Shown: positions 44,324 through 57,233 of the stretch, piece by piece
Layout: every line of letters begins with the position of its first letter
How positions within the stretch are numbered: position 1 is the stretch's first letter
NCBI GenBank assembly: GCA_016169945.1
Contig: JADLSH010000393.1
Location: forward strand, 7,209,501 to 7,273,500
Length of the DNA stretch: 64,000 bases
Source: Trachythela sp. YZ-2020
Lineage: Eukaryota > Cnidaria > Anthozoa > Malacalcyonacea > Clavulariidae
Reading direction: 5' to 3'
Notes under the pieces: generated by a model
The model's database searches: none
What the model was told of the DNA's origin: nothing
The model's input: only the letters and a program-made list of their open reading frames with translations
Program-made: the position numbers and the translations under genes

Positions 44324-47300
44324 TTAAATAGTAGTGTTTCTTTTTGAAACTGCAGGCAAAACTTCGTCTTTCAATTTCCTAATCCAAGAGCTATACATGT
44401 TCTGATACGTAACCACAGCGCCCATAACAGGCGCTGAAGAGTTATCAAGACTTTCCATAAGTTGCACTTGACGCAAATGCTCAGAAAAACAAAAATATTG
44501 CTCTTTTGCGGTCATGTCGGTTTTGGTTTCACTTTGTAACTCCTCCTCTGAAAGTCAAAAGAAGGTCATTTATTGTTATATTACAGTTTAAACAAGCTGT
44601 GCATGAGTGTACACTTGGGATGTTTGTTTGTAATGAGAAAATGTCATTATCACCTTTGGCAACTTGCTGTACTTCAGACTTCCATTCCGAATATCTGATT
44701 TCGGATTTATTTAAATTCAGGTTGTCAATTGATTCGTCTAGCTTTTGAACATTAAATTTGGGTTTTCTGTTTATTAAACAACTAAATACTTATAGAAGGT
44801 AACCCTCTAAACAATACTGCGTTGAAGACTCAATACACATTTGTTAACAAACTGAACGAGGATATCAGGCACAATATATTATAAAAATATATAGTAACAT
44901 TGACATTGTACTCACTCGATAGTATCTTTTACATAAATATTGGACCAGGCTGTTTATCTTAAGCTTGTTCCATGCCCTTGCACATTCAGTCAACATTTCA
45001 TCCCAACCTAAAAGTGAAAACAGAATTGCCTTGATATTAATGCTTAATACAACAGTAATTCTTGCTTTTAAGTTCCAACACTTTTATAGCTGTTTCATAC
45101 TTTCAGTGGAAGTGGGAAAATATATTCCTTGTGATACAGTACATTAATTGTTGGGTTGAACCGTTGAAAAAAAACTTAAATAATTCTGGGTTAATTATGA
45201 TCATACGAAAAAGGATAAACGGATGACTAAGCCAACATCACATGCATCAAAATCTCTTCTATTTTAGGATGTTGTATTTTTAATTAATTGTCCCAGCCAT
45301 TTTACAAAGATACAATGAAAATGTAGTACCTTATCTTCGAATGTTTTTGCTGCACCATTTAATGGTTGTTTACCATTATTTAAAGGTAATGTGCTCACCT
45401 TCTGGAAGCATGTATTTTGTCGTATTGCCCAGCCTGGAAAAATACGAATTGATTTGCTCTACCTCCTCTCCAGTGGCACATGTAGCCCCTTGTCGCCATT
45501 GACCTCCGCAAATTACCTAAACATAGAGGATGGAGAAAATGAAGATCATAAATTATTCTACTGTATTTCTGGTAAGCCCACACCTAAAATATGACTTCTT
45601 ATGTAACGATTTTTACATTATCACTGCTTGCTGTTGAACAATAATCTGTAAAGTGTGTGATGTAACAGTTTGTTGTAATTTGACATAATGACATTGGGTG
45701 TACAGTATGTCAATAAAAACAAAACCAATTCATTAATGCTTGTAATTGTACATAGAGCAAATGCTCTTTCAAAACTTAGGGATGGAGTTATAAAATGTTG
45801 AAATGTGTGTAATAAAATAGCTGTAAAAACTTCACAACTATGATAAAAATTCCACTCAGTCTCTGGAAACCCAGAAAATGCACTTCTGAGACTTCGAAAA
45901 GACCCCCTAAACCCCCTCCCAACAAAAACCATTTGCTTATGTGCGTAATAACACAGAGGTTCCGGTTATAAATCATAACACTTAATTTATAGTATACTGT
46001 ATATACCTGGCATGTCCAGCTATGAGCTTTAGCATGCATGACGGACAGAGCTGGTTTGATTTGGTAGCCATCAAATGCTGGATCTGACTTCTGTGCCCAC
46101 TTCCAAAACTTACACATTATATCTTGCCAAAAAAAGTTTAGTGGCTTTTCTAAAACTTTTTTGGCAAGAATATAATGGGCATAACCATACAACTCTCCTT
46201 GAAACATGTTGACAGCAAATTGAGCAACAGAATGTCTGCAGCCAGCAATGTCCAACCCTGTTTCATCAAGTTTAGCTCTTTTAAAATTCTTGTTTCTTGC
46301 AGCTTTTCATGTGGTCTCTCCACATTTGTTTTCTTGTACACCCTAGTTCAAAATAATATCATAACGTAATGTAATAAAATGCATAAAAATTAATACACTG
46401 AACATGCACTGCTACAGAAAATGTATCCAGTTTCCTCCCCTTTTACAAATTGTTATGCTTTGTGGAAGTACCAAATATGTCAATTTAGCAAAGCTTTCGA
46501 GCCCATATAACTGATGGTAACCCATTTTTATGGACTGAAAGCTTTACCAAAATAAAAAGATACATGGTGTTTAACCAGTTTACATTTAATATGCAAACAT
46601 AGAAAATAAAACAAACATTCAATACAAAATCACACAAGCATTTTTCATCTTAGTGTTTTGTACATCGCTTTACTGCTACTCTATATTCAATTGCAGTTTA
46701 TAGTACATTGTATTATTACTGCAATGTAATATGCTGCATTACATACCAGATCTCCTTGATACAATTGTTGGAGATGTGTTTTGACTTCATCCCTGTCTGC
46801 AATAAAAACATTTCCATATAGCACTGGGACCGTGACCTAGGTGTAAAACACATAAACTTTCTTATTAGCATATTCAAAAACAGAATTTTCCACCACTGTA
46901 GGACTCAAAATTAACCAAAAATCTGGTTGACAAGTCTTGGTAAGAAGTTCACAAAAAACTGAAACTATTGAAATAATTCTACAGCAGTAAATTTATCAAA
47001 TATTTTCGTCATTGCTTAATTCACTTTGCTTGTACCAACACATCATAGGCAAGCATTTTAAGTACCCGAAGAGCCAATATATGCCAATATTTATATATAT
47101 TAGTCAATAACCAATAAACCTAAAAGTTGTCTATTATCGGCTTTCTACTGATTAAAATCTCATCAGCTCATCCCTAGTTCCAGTTCTCATATTGGTTACT
47201 GCACTTCTAATAATACTCACAAGCAAGAATGTTTATATCGATAGAGTTTCATATTGCCATCAACATAACAGGAATGCTGTTCTTTTTCACAACAGGGACA

Positions 47301-50300
47301 CTCCATCCAGTTAACACCCTTCAAGGATTCCAATTAAAATTGGCAATATTTCCACTCCTTGAATGCAACTGAGAACACAGTTGGGTTGATAATGCTCTCT
47401 CCTCCGCAGAGCCTCCTTAGTATTTACAAATAACTTACATGAAGTTTCTTGAATAAAAGAGAGCGAGCGCGGGGAGTGATGGGAAGATTGAAATGAAGGC
47501 GAGGAGGCTCTGCCAGATAATGCAAAAAAGTATGGTTTTCGAACCAAACTTTTTGTTTGACTGCTTTGACATCTTTTTAAACCTGAAATGGATGGAAATG
47601 TGGTAGAAATTGAAATAAATCTGAGTATCGAAGTATCGAAGTAATCTGAGTATCGAAGGTCAGTGGAGTCATTTTTATAAAGAAATTTTGCAATTTAGAG
47701 GATATTTTCAGTCAACATATCCATATTCATTTGCAATTTCTCGCTATTTTTCGGTGCAAATTGACAGAAGAAGATATTAATGTTGGATTCACTCCAGGAG
47801 AGTCAAGTACGCCTGAAAAGGAAAGTGGAAAACATCTCTTAACACCCTCGAAGGTTGATATCGAACCGCCATATTTATTACATTAACTGGCAGAGGCTAC
47901 TTTTATTTCGCTCTTCCCATAACTCCCTGCACGCTCACTTTTCCCTCACTAGAAACTTCATGTAAGCCTCTGCGGAGGAGAGAGGTTGATAATGCCACTC
48001 TTAACAAAGAAAAATGTGTATACAAATTTAGAGGCTCTTTGGATGTATACTGTAGTTCTTCACAAGCGTAGTAGTAATTGGTTTACAATATTTTACCGAT
48101 CTTAGCATGCCAATAAATAGGCTAAAAGGATACTAAACCTGCCTTTGCTCACAGTAAGTTTTGGGACAAAACAACTGAAAAATGAAATAAGTAAGTTTTC
48201 AAATATAATGTATGAACATAATATATGTTCTAAAATGTAACATACCCTTCCTTTGCTTAATGAAAATTCTTCTAGCCCCTCAAGAAAGCTTTTCTGAGAT
48301 GTTCCTGGCATTCCTTTCTGAAATATATCCCACATACGAAATAGATCTTGGTGAAAGATGTACGATGAGGAGGAGGATCGTAAACTGCCAGGCCAATAAC
48401 CATTTCGCACCAGCAATTGAATATTACTCAGTGGCTCACAAACCATATATTTGTTGAGATCAAATCGACCCAAAACATATGCTACATGGTTAATCACATA
48501 ATATAATTTTCCGACCCACCCACCCTTTTCAGAATATGAGACCAAAACCACAGGTATTTTTTTAGGCCTAGTTACAAATTTCTTACCATTAATAGTTACA
48601 ACAGTTATTGTCTCCTTTTTGGCAAGGCATGTCAAAGAGTCCACTGTGCTACATGAAGGACAATTACCAGGTCCAAGATGCAAAAACCTCTCTAAAATGC
48701 ATATTAGTAAACAATTAGAACTTCAATCTATCTTCTAAAACTTTCACCTTTGTTCATTATACTAAATTCATAGTTTCTTTATGTATTTCAAGCATTATAC
48801 AAAGGTATAATTTCTTATTTTCACAACATTTCAGGCAGTTTTACTGTCCGTCTTCAGGCTTCAACTAACGTTTTAATGCCTTTACAACAATTAAGACATA
48901 TGCAATTGTTACACACACACATCTATTGTCACAATTACATGTACATCAACATCTTATTGGTCATGATGCATTGTCTTGCAATCACGTTTCTACCTTCAAA
49001 ACCATAATCCTCCCAAATATAGTCAAAATATGGCAATAATATCGTCAAATTCTCTATTAGAGAGTAAATTAGAGTTTTCTTTAACCCTGTGAATAACTTT
49101 GTAGGCAAAAAGTAAAAGCTTAAATGTTATCTGATAACTCACAGGCAACAAGATTGAATTGACAACACTGGCGTAATAAAGTCATAGCATGAAACTTTAG
49201 ATGAGAAGCTGCATTTTGCACACACACACTGTTACTTACATGTACATTTTAGCAATCTGTGAATGTGGTAAACCATCAATATCACACCAGTACTATAATT
49301 GCATACCTGATCCAATTTTGCTATAGCCATCAACTTTTTCCATAGGCAAAATAGCCTCACAAAACCGTCCATTCCAAATCTCTCGGTCATGGAAAGGGTT
49401 TGATGAATGCAATTTGTCATCACAGACATTACAAAGGTAGAATGACAGACCACAATGATGACATCTAACATTCGCATCACTTCCAAGACAGAATGAACAT
49501 TTTTCTGAGTGGTGGTTTTCATCAGAAACAACCCAGTTGAAGATTGAGCTTCGTGCTTTTGTCCAATCTTCCTGCATATTGGTCATTCTTTTCGACCAAT
49601 TTGATTCTGCATGTTTGGTGTTAGGCATGGATTCCAATAGGGTTTTACAATATGCAATCAAATCATCCAGGCTTTCCCCTATGAATTGACAACACAAAGA
49701 CATGAACAATTTACTATGTTCACATAACATCACCCCATGCTTGTTGAACATGACTATTACTAATTATAGAATTTTCAGGTAGTTTTACACAAATCATCTG
49801 CAGAATCTTCACCTAATTATAGACTTTATAGTACTGTATAATCCCTAGCTTCCATACCAGTTGGCATGGTTGATACTTTCAGTAATGTACCTTTTACTTG
49901 GTTTTCTTCATAATTAAAGTCAAGGTCATCACACATTTCACTTGAGCACTTGGCAGATATTGCAACATCTTAATTGAAAATGAAAAATATTTTAGTTTTT
50001 ACATTTACATGCTTACTTTACAAGTACAGTACACCAGGTTGCCATGTCACAAAGGAATAAAAATGTTCATTACTGTGATAGAGTTTGTAAGCATTGTGAT
50101 CTGAAATAACTTGGGGATAAACAACATTACTTAATGTCATGCAGATATACAATGTTTACAATGTTTCATGGATAACCTATATTATTATAGAATTAATCAT
50201 TCATTTATATATTTCAAGTTAAAAGACCTGTTTAATTATGTTATGGTTATGCATAATAAAAATATGAGACTATTTCCAGATATTGTTATAATACACTTAC

Positions 50301-50370
50301 AGTTTTTGATGAACCTGTCAGACAAAACCGAAAGCTGCATAACTGAAGTGACAGTCTGAGCAGGCATCTG
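44324..50370 (-). pseudogene. KDZ (Zisupton-like) transposase gene, multi-exon
   Basis: Minus-strand exons with consensus borders: ~50300-50367, ~49893-49966, 49307-49678, 48246-48694, 46747-46836, 46017-46342, 45399-45516, 44916-45007, 44654-44766 and 44324-44547. The 49.3 kb exon has the Cys cluster typical of KDZ proteins (CSFC, RCHHC, CNVCDDKLH, NPFHDRE). The 48.2 kb exon has NGYWPGS, FHQDLFRMWDIFQ and MPGTSQKSF. The 46.7 kb exon has VPVLYGNVFIADRDEVK. The 46.0 kb exon has KLDETGLDIAGCRH and VMHAKAHSWTCQ. The 45.4 kb exon has GEEVEQINSYFSRLGNTTKYM. These agree with KDZ transposases (DDE fold, large DNA transposons). A TGA lies near 46301 in the 46.0 kb exon, so this copy is at least slightly broken. 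Element ends not found. Confidence 0.85.
47395..47984. mobile_element. Mutator-type MITE with perfect 10 bp TSD
   Basis: 590 bp element in an intron of the KDZ gene. Ends CTCTCTCCTCCGCAGAG and the complement, with arm similarity continuing about 140 bp (ACTTACATGAAGTTTCT shared). GTTGATAATG occurs directly on both sides (47385-47394 and 47985-47994). No ORF. TSD length fits Mutator-like mobilisation. Confidence 0.9.
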
Positions 50371-50811
50371 TTTGTATGTAAATGTATGGTATAGATGGGT
50401 TTCACTAAGCATTATTATCAAACTCATTAATAATTCATGACGAAAATTCAAAAGAAATGAATGTTTAATCAATGTCTGTATATCAGTTACAGATTTTGAC
50501 TTGATTAACATAACCTTGGCTTTTCATTAAATTTTCTCAGCTAAAACAACTTAATATCATCATGTGGCAAATGGTGGTCAACCTGCAGTTATCAAAGTTA
50601 CAAAACAATGATATTTGCTTTTATTATACATAGTAATCTCATATTTGAAGGCAAATAAATAGAATTGAGAGATGTACTTTAATTTTCCTGTTCCTAAGTG
50701 TCAACATTTCTGAAATTGACCATCATCTGAAACATGTGGTGAACATCAGAACGGTTTATATCTATTTTCATACAAGTAGAAACGCAAAATACTAAAGTAT
50801 ATATACTTAGA

Positions 50812-51036
50812 CTAACATTTGCGTCTAGATCCTCTTGAGGGATCATATGTTCCCTTGAAATCACGAAGGCCTGTCTTTGGATCGGTGTTTATTTCAAACC
50901 GAACTGGTTTCCTCGACTTCTTTTTCAACTTGATCGAGTGTTGTTCACAAAGCTCTTTTACGCGTTGTAATGCCTCTTCAGTAGTTCAGTGGTCTTTTTT
51001 TCTGTTTTCGCGAACGTGACGACATACTGCACGCAT
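50812..51036 (-). pseudogene. Small basic ORF upstream of the KDZ gene
   Basis: Minus-strand frame MRAVCRHVRENRK, an in-frame TGA at about 50988, then EEALQRVKELCEQH, KKSRKPVRFEI and FKGTYDPSRGSRRK. The composition looks coding. It may be the first exon of the KDZ gene or an adjacent gene; I do not recognise it. Confidence 0.35.
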
Positions 51037-51199
51037 ATATCTACTATGAAGCTACACCAAACTTCACACAACAAAAAGAAGACCAAAAATAAAAATAATA
51101 TTCCTCATAACCACGATGGGCAGTGAAACAGCCATGTTATTCCTATAATTATACGTACATATTGTGAAGGCTAACTACATTTAACAGCAGAACCCATGT

Positions 51200-52506
51200 T
51201 GTGCCCTATTAAACCCAAAGTCCACAATAATAACTACCCACTGTAGTTTCTCAATACAAACAGCCTTAATTCAACATGAAACATTTCCATACATGAACTA
51301 CTAAAGTCCATCCACAAAGTTAAGACTGATAATGATTTAATTGTCAAACCAGCAGATAATTTAAAAAAAGGGGGAAGCTGTTGTAATCTGACCCAATAAT
51401 GCTTATCTGTCTGAGACATATAGACAATTGAATAACCCAAATCATTATCGAAAATAACACTACAACTCCTGAATTAGAACAATCAGCCAACATAATTATA
51501 GCAATGCTCGAACGGAAGCTCTTTCAAAAAGCTCCGGATGGTCTTATACCAATTGAATGGATAAGATTTATAGATGACATTTTTGCAATTTGTTTAATAT
51601 AATTCCACACCACATAACTTAGGAACAACCCTTTCAATATTCATCAAATTAATCATACAAACATTACCACATGACACCCTAATTACACATACTACATGAA
51701 GTATAATACAGTACATCACTATACGTACAAACCCCTACCCCTTGTTTACTCTAATTATCCATAATTATTACAACATTACAACCAATCTGCTGCGCATGAC
51801 CAAACACACACAATTTATACAACTGCACAAACCATCCTCGGCCCTTCTACTACAGCTAATCAGAGGACAAACAACTACACTTCTACAGCAAATCAACAAT
51901 TACATCATTCTACACATCTCGCGCACTCAAGATGGCCAAACGTGTTGGTTTAAGTAAAAACGACCAAAATGATTTCGGTAAGATTTGTCAATGTACATTT
52001 ATTCTCTACATTTCTATATTTTGTTTTATCCAACAATAGTTGCCTTCTCCCTTTCTTCTTTATACACATGTGCCAACCCTGATCCCTGCTGATGAGTCCA
52101 TGAGGGACGAAACGCATACGGGGATTCTGAAATACATACATATATTTCCTTCTATTTAACTAATTTTTACATGCCTCTATACAAGATTTTCAGTACAGCA
52201 TTTTTATACACCACATTTACACTACATTAAAACACACTTAAACGTTACATACACTACAAATTCAACCTTTATGTTTTATTTAGATACTCTCATTTTTTAG
52301 GTTTACATTCATATAAACATTTTACTTTTATAATTTTTTACATTTCGTATAACAATAAAAACATTGTCTTGCTACCAACACATGGTCAATACACGATCAT
52401 ATTTCACACTTATTTTTTCAACTTCGCAGCTTACGTAGGGACTGTTACAATTATAAATTATATACCACCATTATGGTTCTCATTACCTATATCTAAACTT
52501 AAAAAT
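51200..52506 (+). mobile_element. Penelope-like element, internally deleted copy (PLE-2)
   Basis: The first part retains scraps of RT in changing frames (LIVKPADN, YRQLNN, and PIEWIRFIDDIFAI near 51560-51600) with a large internal deletion. The RT breaks off after the catalytic motif and joins an LTR-like region (51610-52506) closely matching PLE-1 at 25140-26140, including the hammerhead and the final CTTAAAAAT. Confidence 0.8.
52082..52125 (+). ncRNA. Hammerhead ribozyme (type I) of PLE-2
   Basis: CTGATGA at 52089-52095, stem II GTCC/GGAC, GAAA at 52109-52112, stem III of one A-U pair with loop CGCA, expected cleavage after A52118. Stem I ATCCCTG (52082-52088) pairs fully with CGGGGAT (52119-52125) if one U-G wobble is allowed. 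It is thus better paired than the PLE-1 copy and is likely active. Confidence 0.9.
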
Positions 52507-52820
52507 CTGTACTATATATTGTAGTATAAATACTCATTGTAGGTAATACCATTATTATCATACACATGTAATGAGGAATTGCAAGGGGAGGGTTCATTGC
52601 AGGCATGTATGTGAGATACACCTGGATACCCAATATACCCACAAATGCCCCTTCTACGGCCACATTACAGATATAGTTACCAATGGTTATATTAATTCCC
52701 AGCCAAGGTGCGGAGTGCAGTGCGAGGGTTACTAATCTTGCAGGCTATTTACACCCGCGAAAAGGAAATTAGCTAGCAGGATCAAAAGTCCACAAAGGGT
52801 TGCGGGCGCATGGTCACCAC

Positions 52821-53770
52821 CAGTGAACTATAAGTATACTGGAACGCTAACTCAGGGGGGGGGAATTGAAGCCGAACTTTGTAGGTAGTGCCAGTCTCTT
52901 TTAACATATTTTTTTCAAAAAATACACTTTTTATATTGCTAAATTTTACCCTTTTAATTTCCTTTTTTACTTTTTCACTATTTATCTGACACTCTAACAA
53001 TTAAACTTTTTTTACTCAGCTCAACACAATGAACATGAACAGTTTAGTTTCTATTACAAAAAAAGGAAAAAACAAAAAAAAATCAAAACTAAAAAAAATG
53101 TTTGGTTTTTGAGAGTTAGACTTTCAAAAAAAAAGTTAAGATTTTTTTTTATGATTTTATATATAATAGAAAATATAATATAAAAAAAATTGCTTTTCAA
53201 GCATGCAGTAAGCAAAGTTGATTTGTTAGTTAAAATAATAAGATAGCTATAAGCTCAGTCATCAAATTCATGCAAAGTGAGCACTGATGACCAGAGAAAA
53301 AACAAAAGAAATAAATATGAAAATTTAATCGTTATTTATATTTTTTATTTTAGGAAAAAAAAAAAAGGAGAACTAAAATAAGATCTCAAAAAGTAATAAA
53401 TACATGTGAATATAGTATCCAAGTAGTCTATTAAAGCTTTTTCTTTGTTAGTTTTTTTTTCTGAGTTAAAGAGCATTTGTAATTTTTTTCCATATACGAT
53501 AACGATCCGCCTCATTTTTGCTGCAGATAGATGTAAAACAGTCAAAACTAATGGGAAAACCACATTTGAATCCCAAACATTAAAGTGTTCTGATGTAAAA
53601 AGTATTTTTCCTGCAAATTTTCGCTCAAAAACAAACTTTTGACGGAATTTTTCTCACTCCTCGGAACTCTCCTCAGTCCTTTTGAAAGTTCAAATTCCCG
53701 CGCATTGGCTTCAACGAATCATAGGACTTGATCATAGGAGTTAGCGTTCCAGTTTACTTATAGTTCACTG
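52821..53770. mobile_element. Non-autonomous hAT transposon, 950 bp
   Basis: TIRs begin CAGTGAACTATAAGTA and match for about 32 bp with one difference. A perfect 8 bp duplication GTCACCAC flanks both ends (52813-52820 and 53771-53778). CAGTG ends plus 8 bp TSD are diagnostic of hAT. The interior is very AT-rich with no transposase. Confidence 0.92.
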
Positions 53771-54375
53771 GTCACCACTGATCTAAAAAATATGGCAGAC
53801 TGCTGACTGCTAGGAGTGGAACGTTGAACTGGACTGTTGGAGTGGAATAAACAAGATTTTATAAAACAAGTCGTTTTATACTGATAAACTGTGAAATGTT
53901 AGCGTTTTTGTTTACAATTTTACTTTGACAAGACATGACAAGAAGAGATATAGTCAGTTTTATGATGTTAAAATGACTAATTTACACATCAAAATCATCG
54001 AAAAATTAAAAATATAAAAAAAATTTTAAATATGAATTTCGCGTGTTACTGTACCATGACAACATGTGTTTCCACTTTAATTTAATTAGTATTTCAATTT
54101 TTGATTTTTTTAATTTTCAAGGATTTTTCAAGGTTTTTAAAAAATGAATAAAATTAAAAAAGCTTTAAGGAATCCTTGAAATTTAATAATTAAAAAATTG
54201 AATACTATGGACAAGGATGAAGTTTTAGATGAAGAAAGGGAGAGGGGGAAATTTGTTCCTGATAATAGTACACTGTAAGTGTTTTAAGGCTAACTTTTAT
54301 TTTCCTCTGCATGGGGATGGATATTTTCTGGCATGACCCATTGCATACAATTTAAACATGAACTTTACTTTAACA
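53771..54375. other. Non-coding AT-rich spacer
   Basis: No gene seen. Contains A/T homopolymer runs and related TTTTTAATTTT words near 54100-54180. Confidence 0.5.
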
Positions 54376-55995
54376 AATACATACATGGTATCCCAATGAA
54401 GAGACAGTCCAATGGAATGGATCATGTTAATGAATTGCTTTCCAGCACCATATGAAATACACAACAGTCCAAACAGAAGTGGAAAATCATTACTGCTTCT
54501 TGCATTTCTTACATTCATCAATAGTGCTAAAGCATGGGTTCCACATAACACTTTATAATCAACTGTTTTAGATATATTCAGTTGTTGTAGATTGCTGACC
54601 AATAATGTCTCAATAACATTCTGCAGAAGTGGACATTTCTCTGTGAATGTTTCAACAAAATGTTTGAAAAATGCATTCGGTAGCACATCCAGAACTGGCA
54701 AGGTCTTGTCAAATGTTGATCGGACGCCCATACTTGTGACAGACTCCAGAATTTTAAATTCTTCAGTAATGATTCTTATCTGTCCATTTGATAGAGTGTA
54801 AGGGTTTCAGATCTCAGTTGTGCAAGTTCCTTTTCATAACCTGTAACTAATAACGATAACAATTGATCCCTCTCCTTTGCTTCCGTTGAGTACTTGTTCA
54901 TCAGGTCTGTCAAAAGGTCATTGTCTGATGTCATGTCAAGTAGTTGTTCCCACATTTGTGTCATAACTTCATTTGTTGCCGAAATCATCATTTTAATGTT
55001 ACTGACTGCACCTACAATGAAAAATATATTTTAATATATTAACAAAAGTCACAGTTCTGTGTTGCAAAGTGATCTGTGATCAGTACAAAACATGAATATG
55101 ATTGGTTGGTTACAGTGACGGCATCTGTGTCATCTGTTCAGTTATAGATACATTATGTATCTATATAAAAGTATGTAATCAATGCATCTAATGTGATAAT
55201 TTTACACTTACTTTTTGGAGAATCTGTACATGTGTCAGGCAAATGCTGACCTTTTTTTTATGTTAACATAACACATCCTAAGTTAATAGTGAAGGAATCG
55301 ATACATAAAAGTAATTGAAAATATAATGAAATATAAACATAGAATACACAAATGTTTGAAACATATATTATATAAAGCTTTTTGTTTATTATTCATATTA
55401 AAAGGATACCCTTCTTCAGTCCTTTTGGTTCCCACTGATGAGAACAATGACTTTAAATTTCTTGTCAACATTGTCAACGAGGTGCCTTCCACATCAAGAA
55501 GAGACAAAGCTTTCCTTTGTTATAATAGATCCCTCTTTCTCTTCAAACACACAATCAATCTCTTCTTGCAAATACTCACGTCTTTGTTTAACCTCTTTCC
55601 CAGATGGCTTTCCTCCTGTAGATAATATATTTATTTTATAAATTATATATATAAAGTTGCAGAATTTAAAGAATATAAAAAATTAATCAGCGCTAGATCG
55701 AAAAATCGAATTAAATATACTATAGCCCAACATATATTTGTGTGTACCTACCAATTTGAAAACGCTTTGGGTTTGGGAGATTACCAAATTTAGATTCAGT
55801 GGATTCAAGAATTTAGATTCAAGGAGTAAGACCATGCTTTCCTGTTGATGCAAATTCGAGTCTCCTTCTACTAGAGTTCGGTGTAGATGCTAAAATCGTA
55901 TTTTCATCTTGATCTTCAATTGAAATATCATCACATGACATGTTAAGGACTTCCAATTCATCTTCGATAACGCCAAAATCGTTTGACTAAGCCAT
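54376..55995 (-). pseudogene. DUF6589-type gene, N-terminal half, broken
   Basis: Minus-strand exons at 55752-55995 (ATG at 55995, then a TAG at codon 3; later EDELEVLNMSCDD and SSRRRLEFASTGKHG), 55410-55615 (GGKPSGKEVKQRREYLQ, KEGSIITKESF, then a frameshift to LDVEGTSLTMLTRNLK) and 54376-55010. The last carries a coiled-coil-like stretch and, after a frameshift near 54785, VLPNAFFKHFVETF, EKCPLLQNVIETL and LCISYGAGKQFINMIHSIG. From memory this matches the N-terminal half of the same DUF6589/ankyrin family whose C-terminal half is at 7758-10523, same strand. The next expected protein segment (MDN-x-N-x-YRG region) is exactly what begins the distant fragment. Stops in exon 1 show it is dead. 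Confidence 0.6.
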
Positions 55996-56603
55996 ATCTT
56001 CTTTAGACTTACGTAGGCTATGCTATTTCAGACCGGAGTGCAGTCTAATCGCAAAAAAACTTTGTATGAGACTTTTCGACTCGTATTGTATACTTTTCGA
56101 CCAAGATCTGCCAGTCGTCTCCCTCGCAAATCCTCTTCTTCCCCTGACGGGCCCTATTTTCCGAATTTTTCTGATTCTATTTTCCGGATTTTTCTGATAG
56201 AGACGACTGGGGATGAGTCAGTAGCAGGGCCTTTTTTAACGGATAGGCTGGGGGGCAAATTTGCCCCCAGTCCCCATGTTGGCCCCTTCCAGTAAGCTAT
56301 TTCCCCCCCCCCCAGTGAAGGTCCCTTTTGTCCAATATATAAGCAAAAAAGGGGGGGAAACTGAGTTTAGAAGAAAGTTATGGTATTCTCACAACAAAAC
56401 CTGGCTCCATTTAGATGGGATATATAAAACATTGTCTCTGAAAATGCAGGAAATCAAGCCATAGAGACAATCAGAAATCAAGCCACAGGGAGGACCCCCA
56501 GACCCCCCTTCAGCTTCCCACATCTGTAATACACTACCTATTTGTTACGTCCCCTTTCAATTTTGGCATCCCCACTTACGATTTCTTAATATAGATGATG
56601 CCC
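55996..56603. other. Repeat debris
   Basis: No gene supported. It contains inverted similarity to 588-640 (GATAGAGACGACTGGGGA and TATTTTCCG words, the latter twice) and C/G-rich runs. Confidence 0.5.
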
Positions 56604-56755
56604 TGGAATATAGACATTTAATAACTGATATACCTTCCTAAACCACCACCTGGTTGCCGAATATAGACATTTAATAACTGATATACCTTCCATTAACCAC
56701 CACCTGGTTGCTGAATATAGACATTTAATAACTTACATACCTTCCTAAACAATTG
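56604..56755. repeat. 53 bp tandem repeat, about three copies
   Basis: Units contain ACATTTAATAACTGATATAC, CTTCCTAAACCACCACCTGG and TTGCCGAATATAG. A further single unit lies at 533-587. Confidence 0.85.
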
Positions 56756-57047
56756 CAAAGCAAAATGGCAATGATGTAAGTCTGTAAGATCTCCCTAATG
56801 GCATATCGCCACTGTCGCCGCGCAAACGGGACATTTTGCACGCACACGCTCAATGAAATGTCAATACATTTGATATGAAGGGAAAAATTAAACGCACAGA
56901 TTTTCGTACCGGACGCACAAACTCGAAAATTGGCCGCGCAAAATTCCGGAAAATTTTGGTCTAGGCCGCGCAGTTTGCAAACTTTCCATTCTGGTCCTGG
57001 ACTTAAGTGAATTATGTTCTCCGGCATTACTGTTGGTGTTGTCAACC

Positions 57048-57190
57048 CTAGCCTGCGTGGCAGGCGTTCTGTTGTGTGGGAGGGAGTTTTGTTTAGAACG
57101 TGCGCTTTTTTTTGAGAGCGCGCTAGGGGAGAAGTTAGGGGGGGGGGAGAAAAAGCGAAGGGAGAGGCGAAATGAACGCCTGCCCAAATC
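57048..57190. mobile_element. Short GC-rich palindromic MITE
   Basis: Starts AGCCTGCGTGGCAGGCGTTC and closes with GAACGCCTGCC; the ends form an inverted repeat of about 11 bp around a purine-rich centre. The leading AGCCTGCGTGG is shared with the MITE at 12867, suggesting a related family. Borders approximate. Confidence 0.45.
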
Positions 57191-57233
57191 CTATTCATAA
57201 ACGAGACAAGGCTAAAACAAATACGACTGGAAA

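Noticed and set aside
56020..56464. Two ORFs of 91 and 67 codons
   Set aside because: They run through repeat debris and G/C homopolymers; no coding character.
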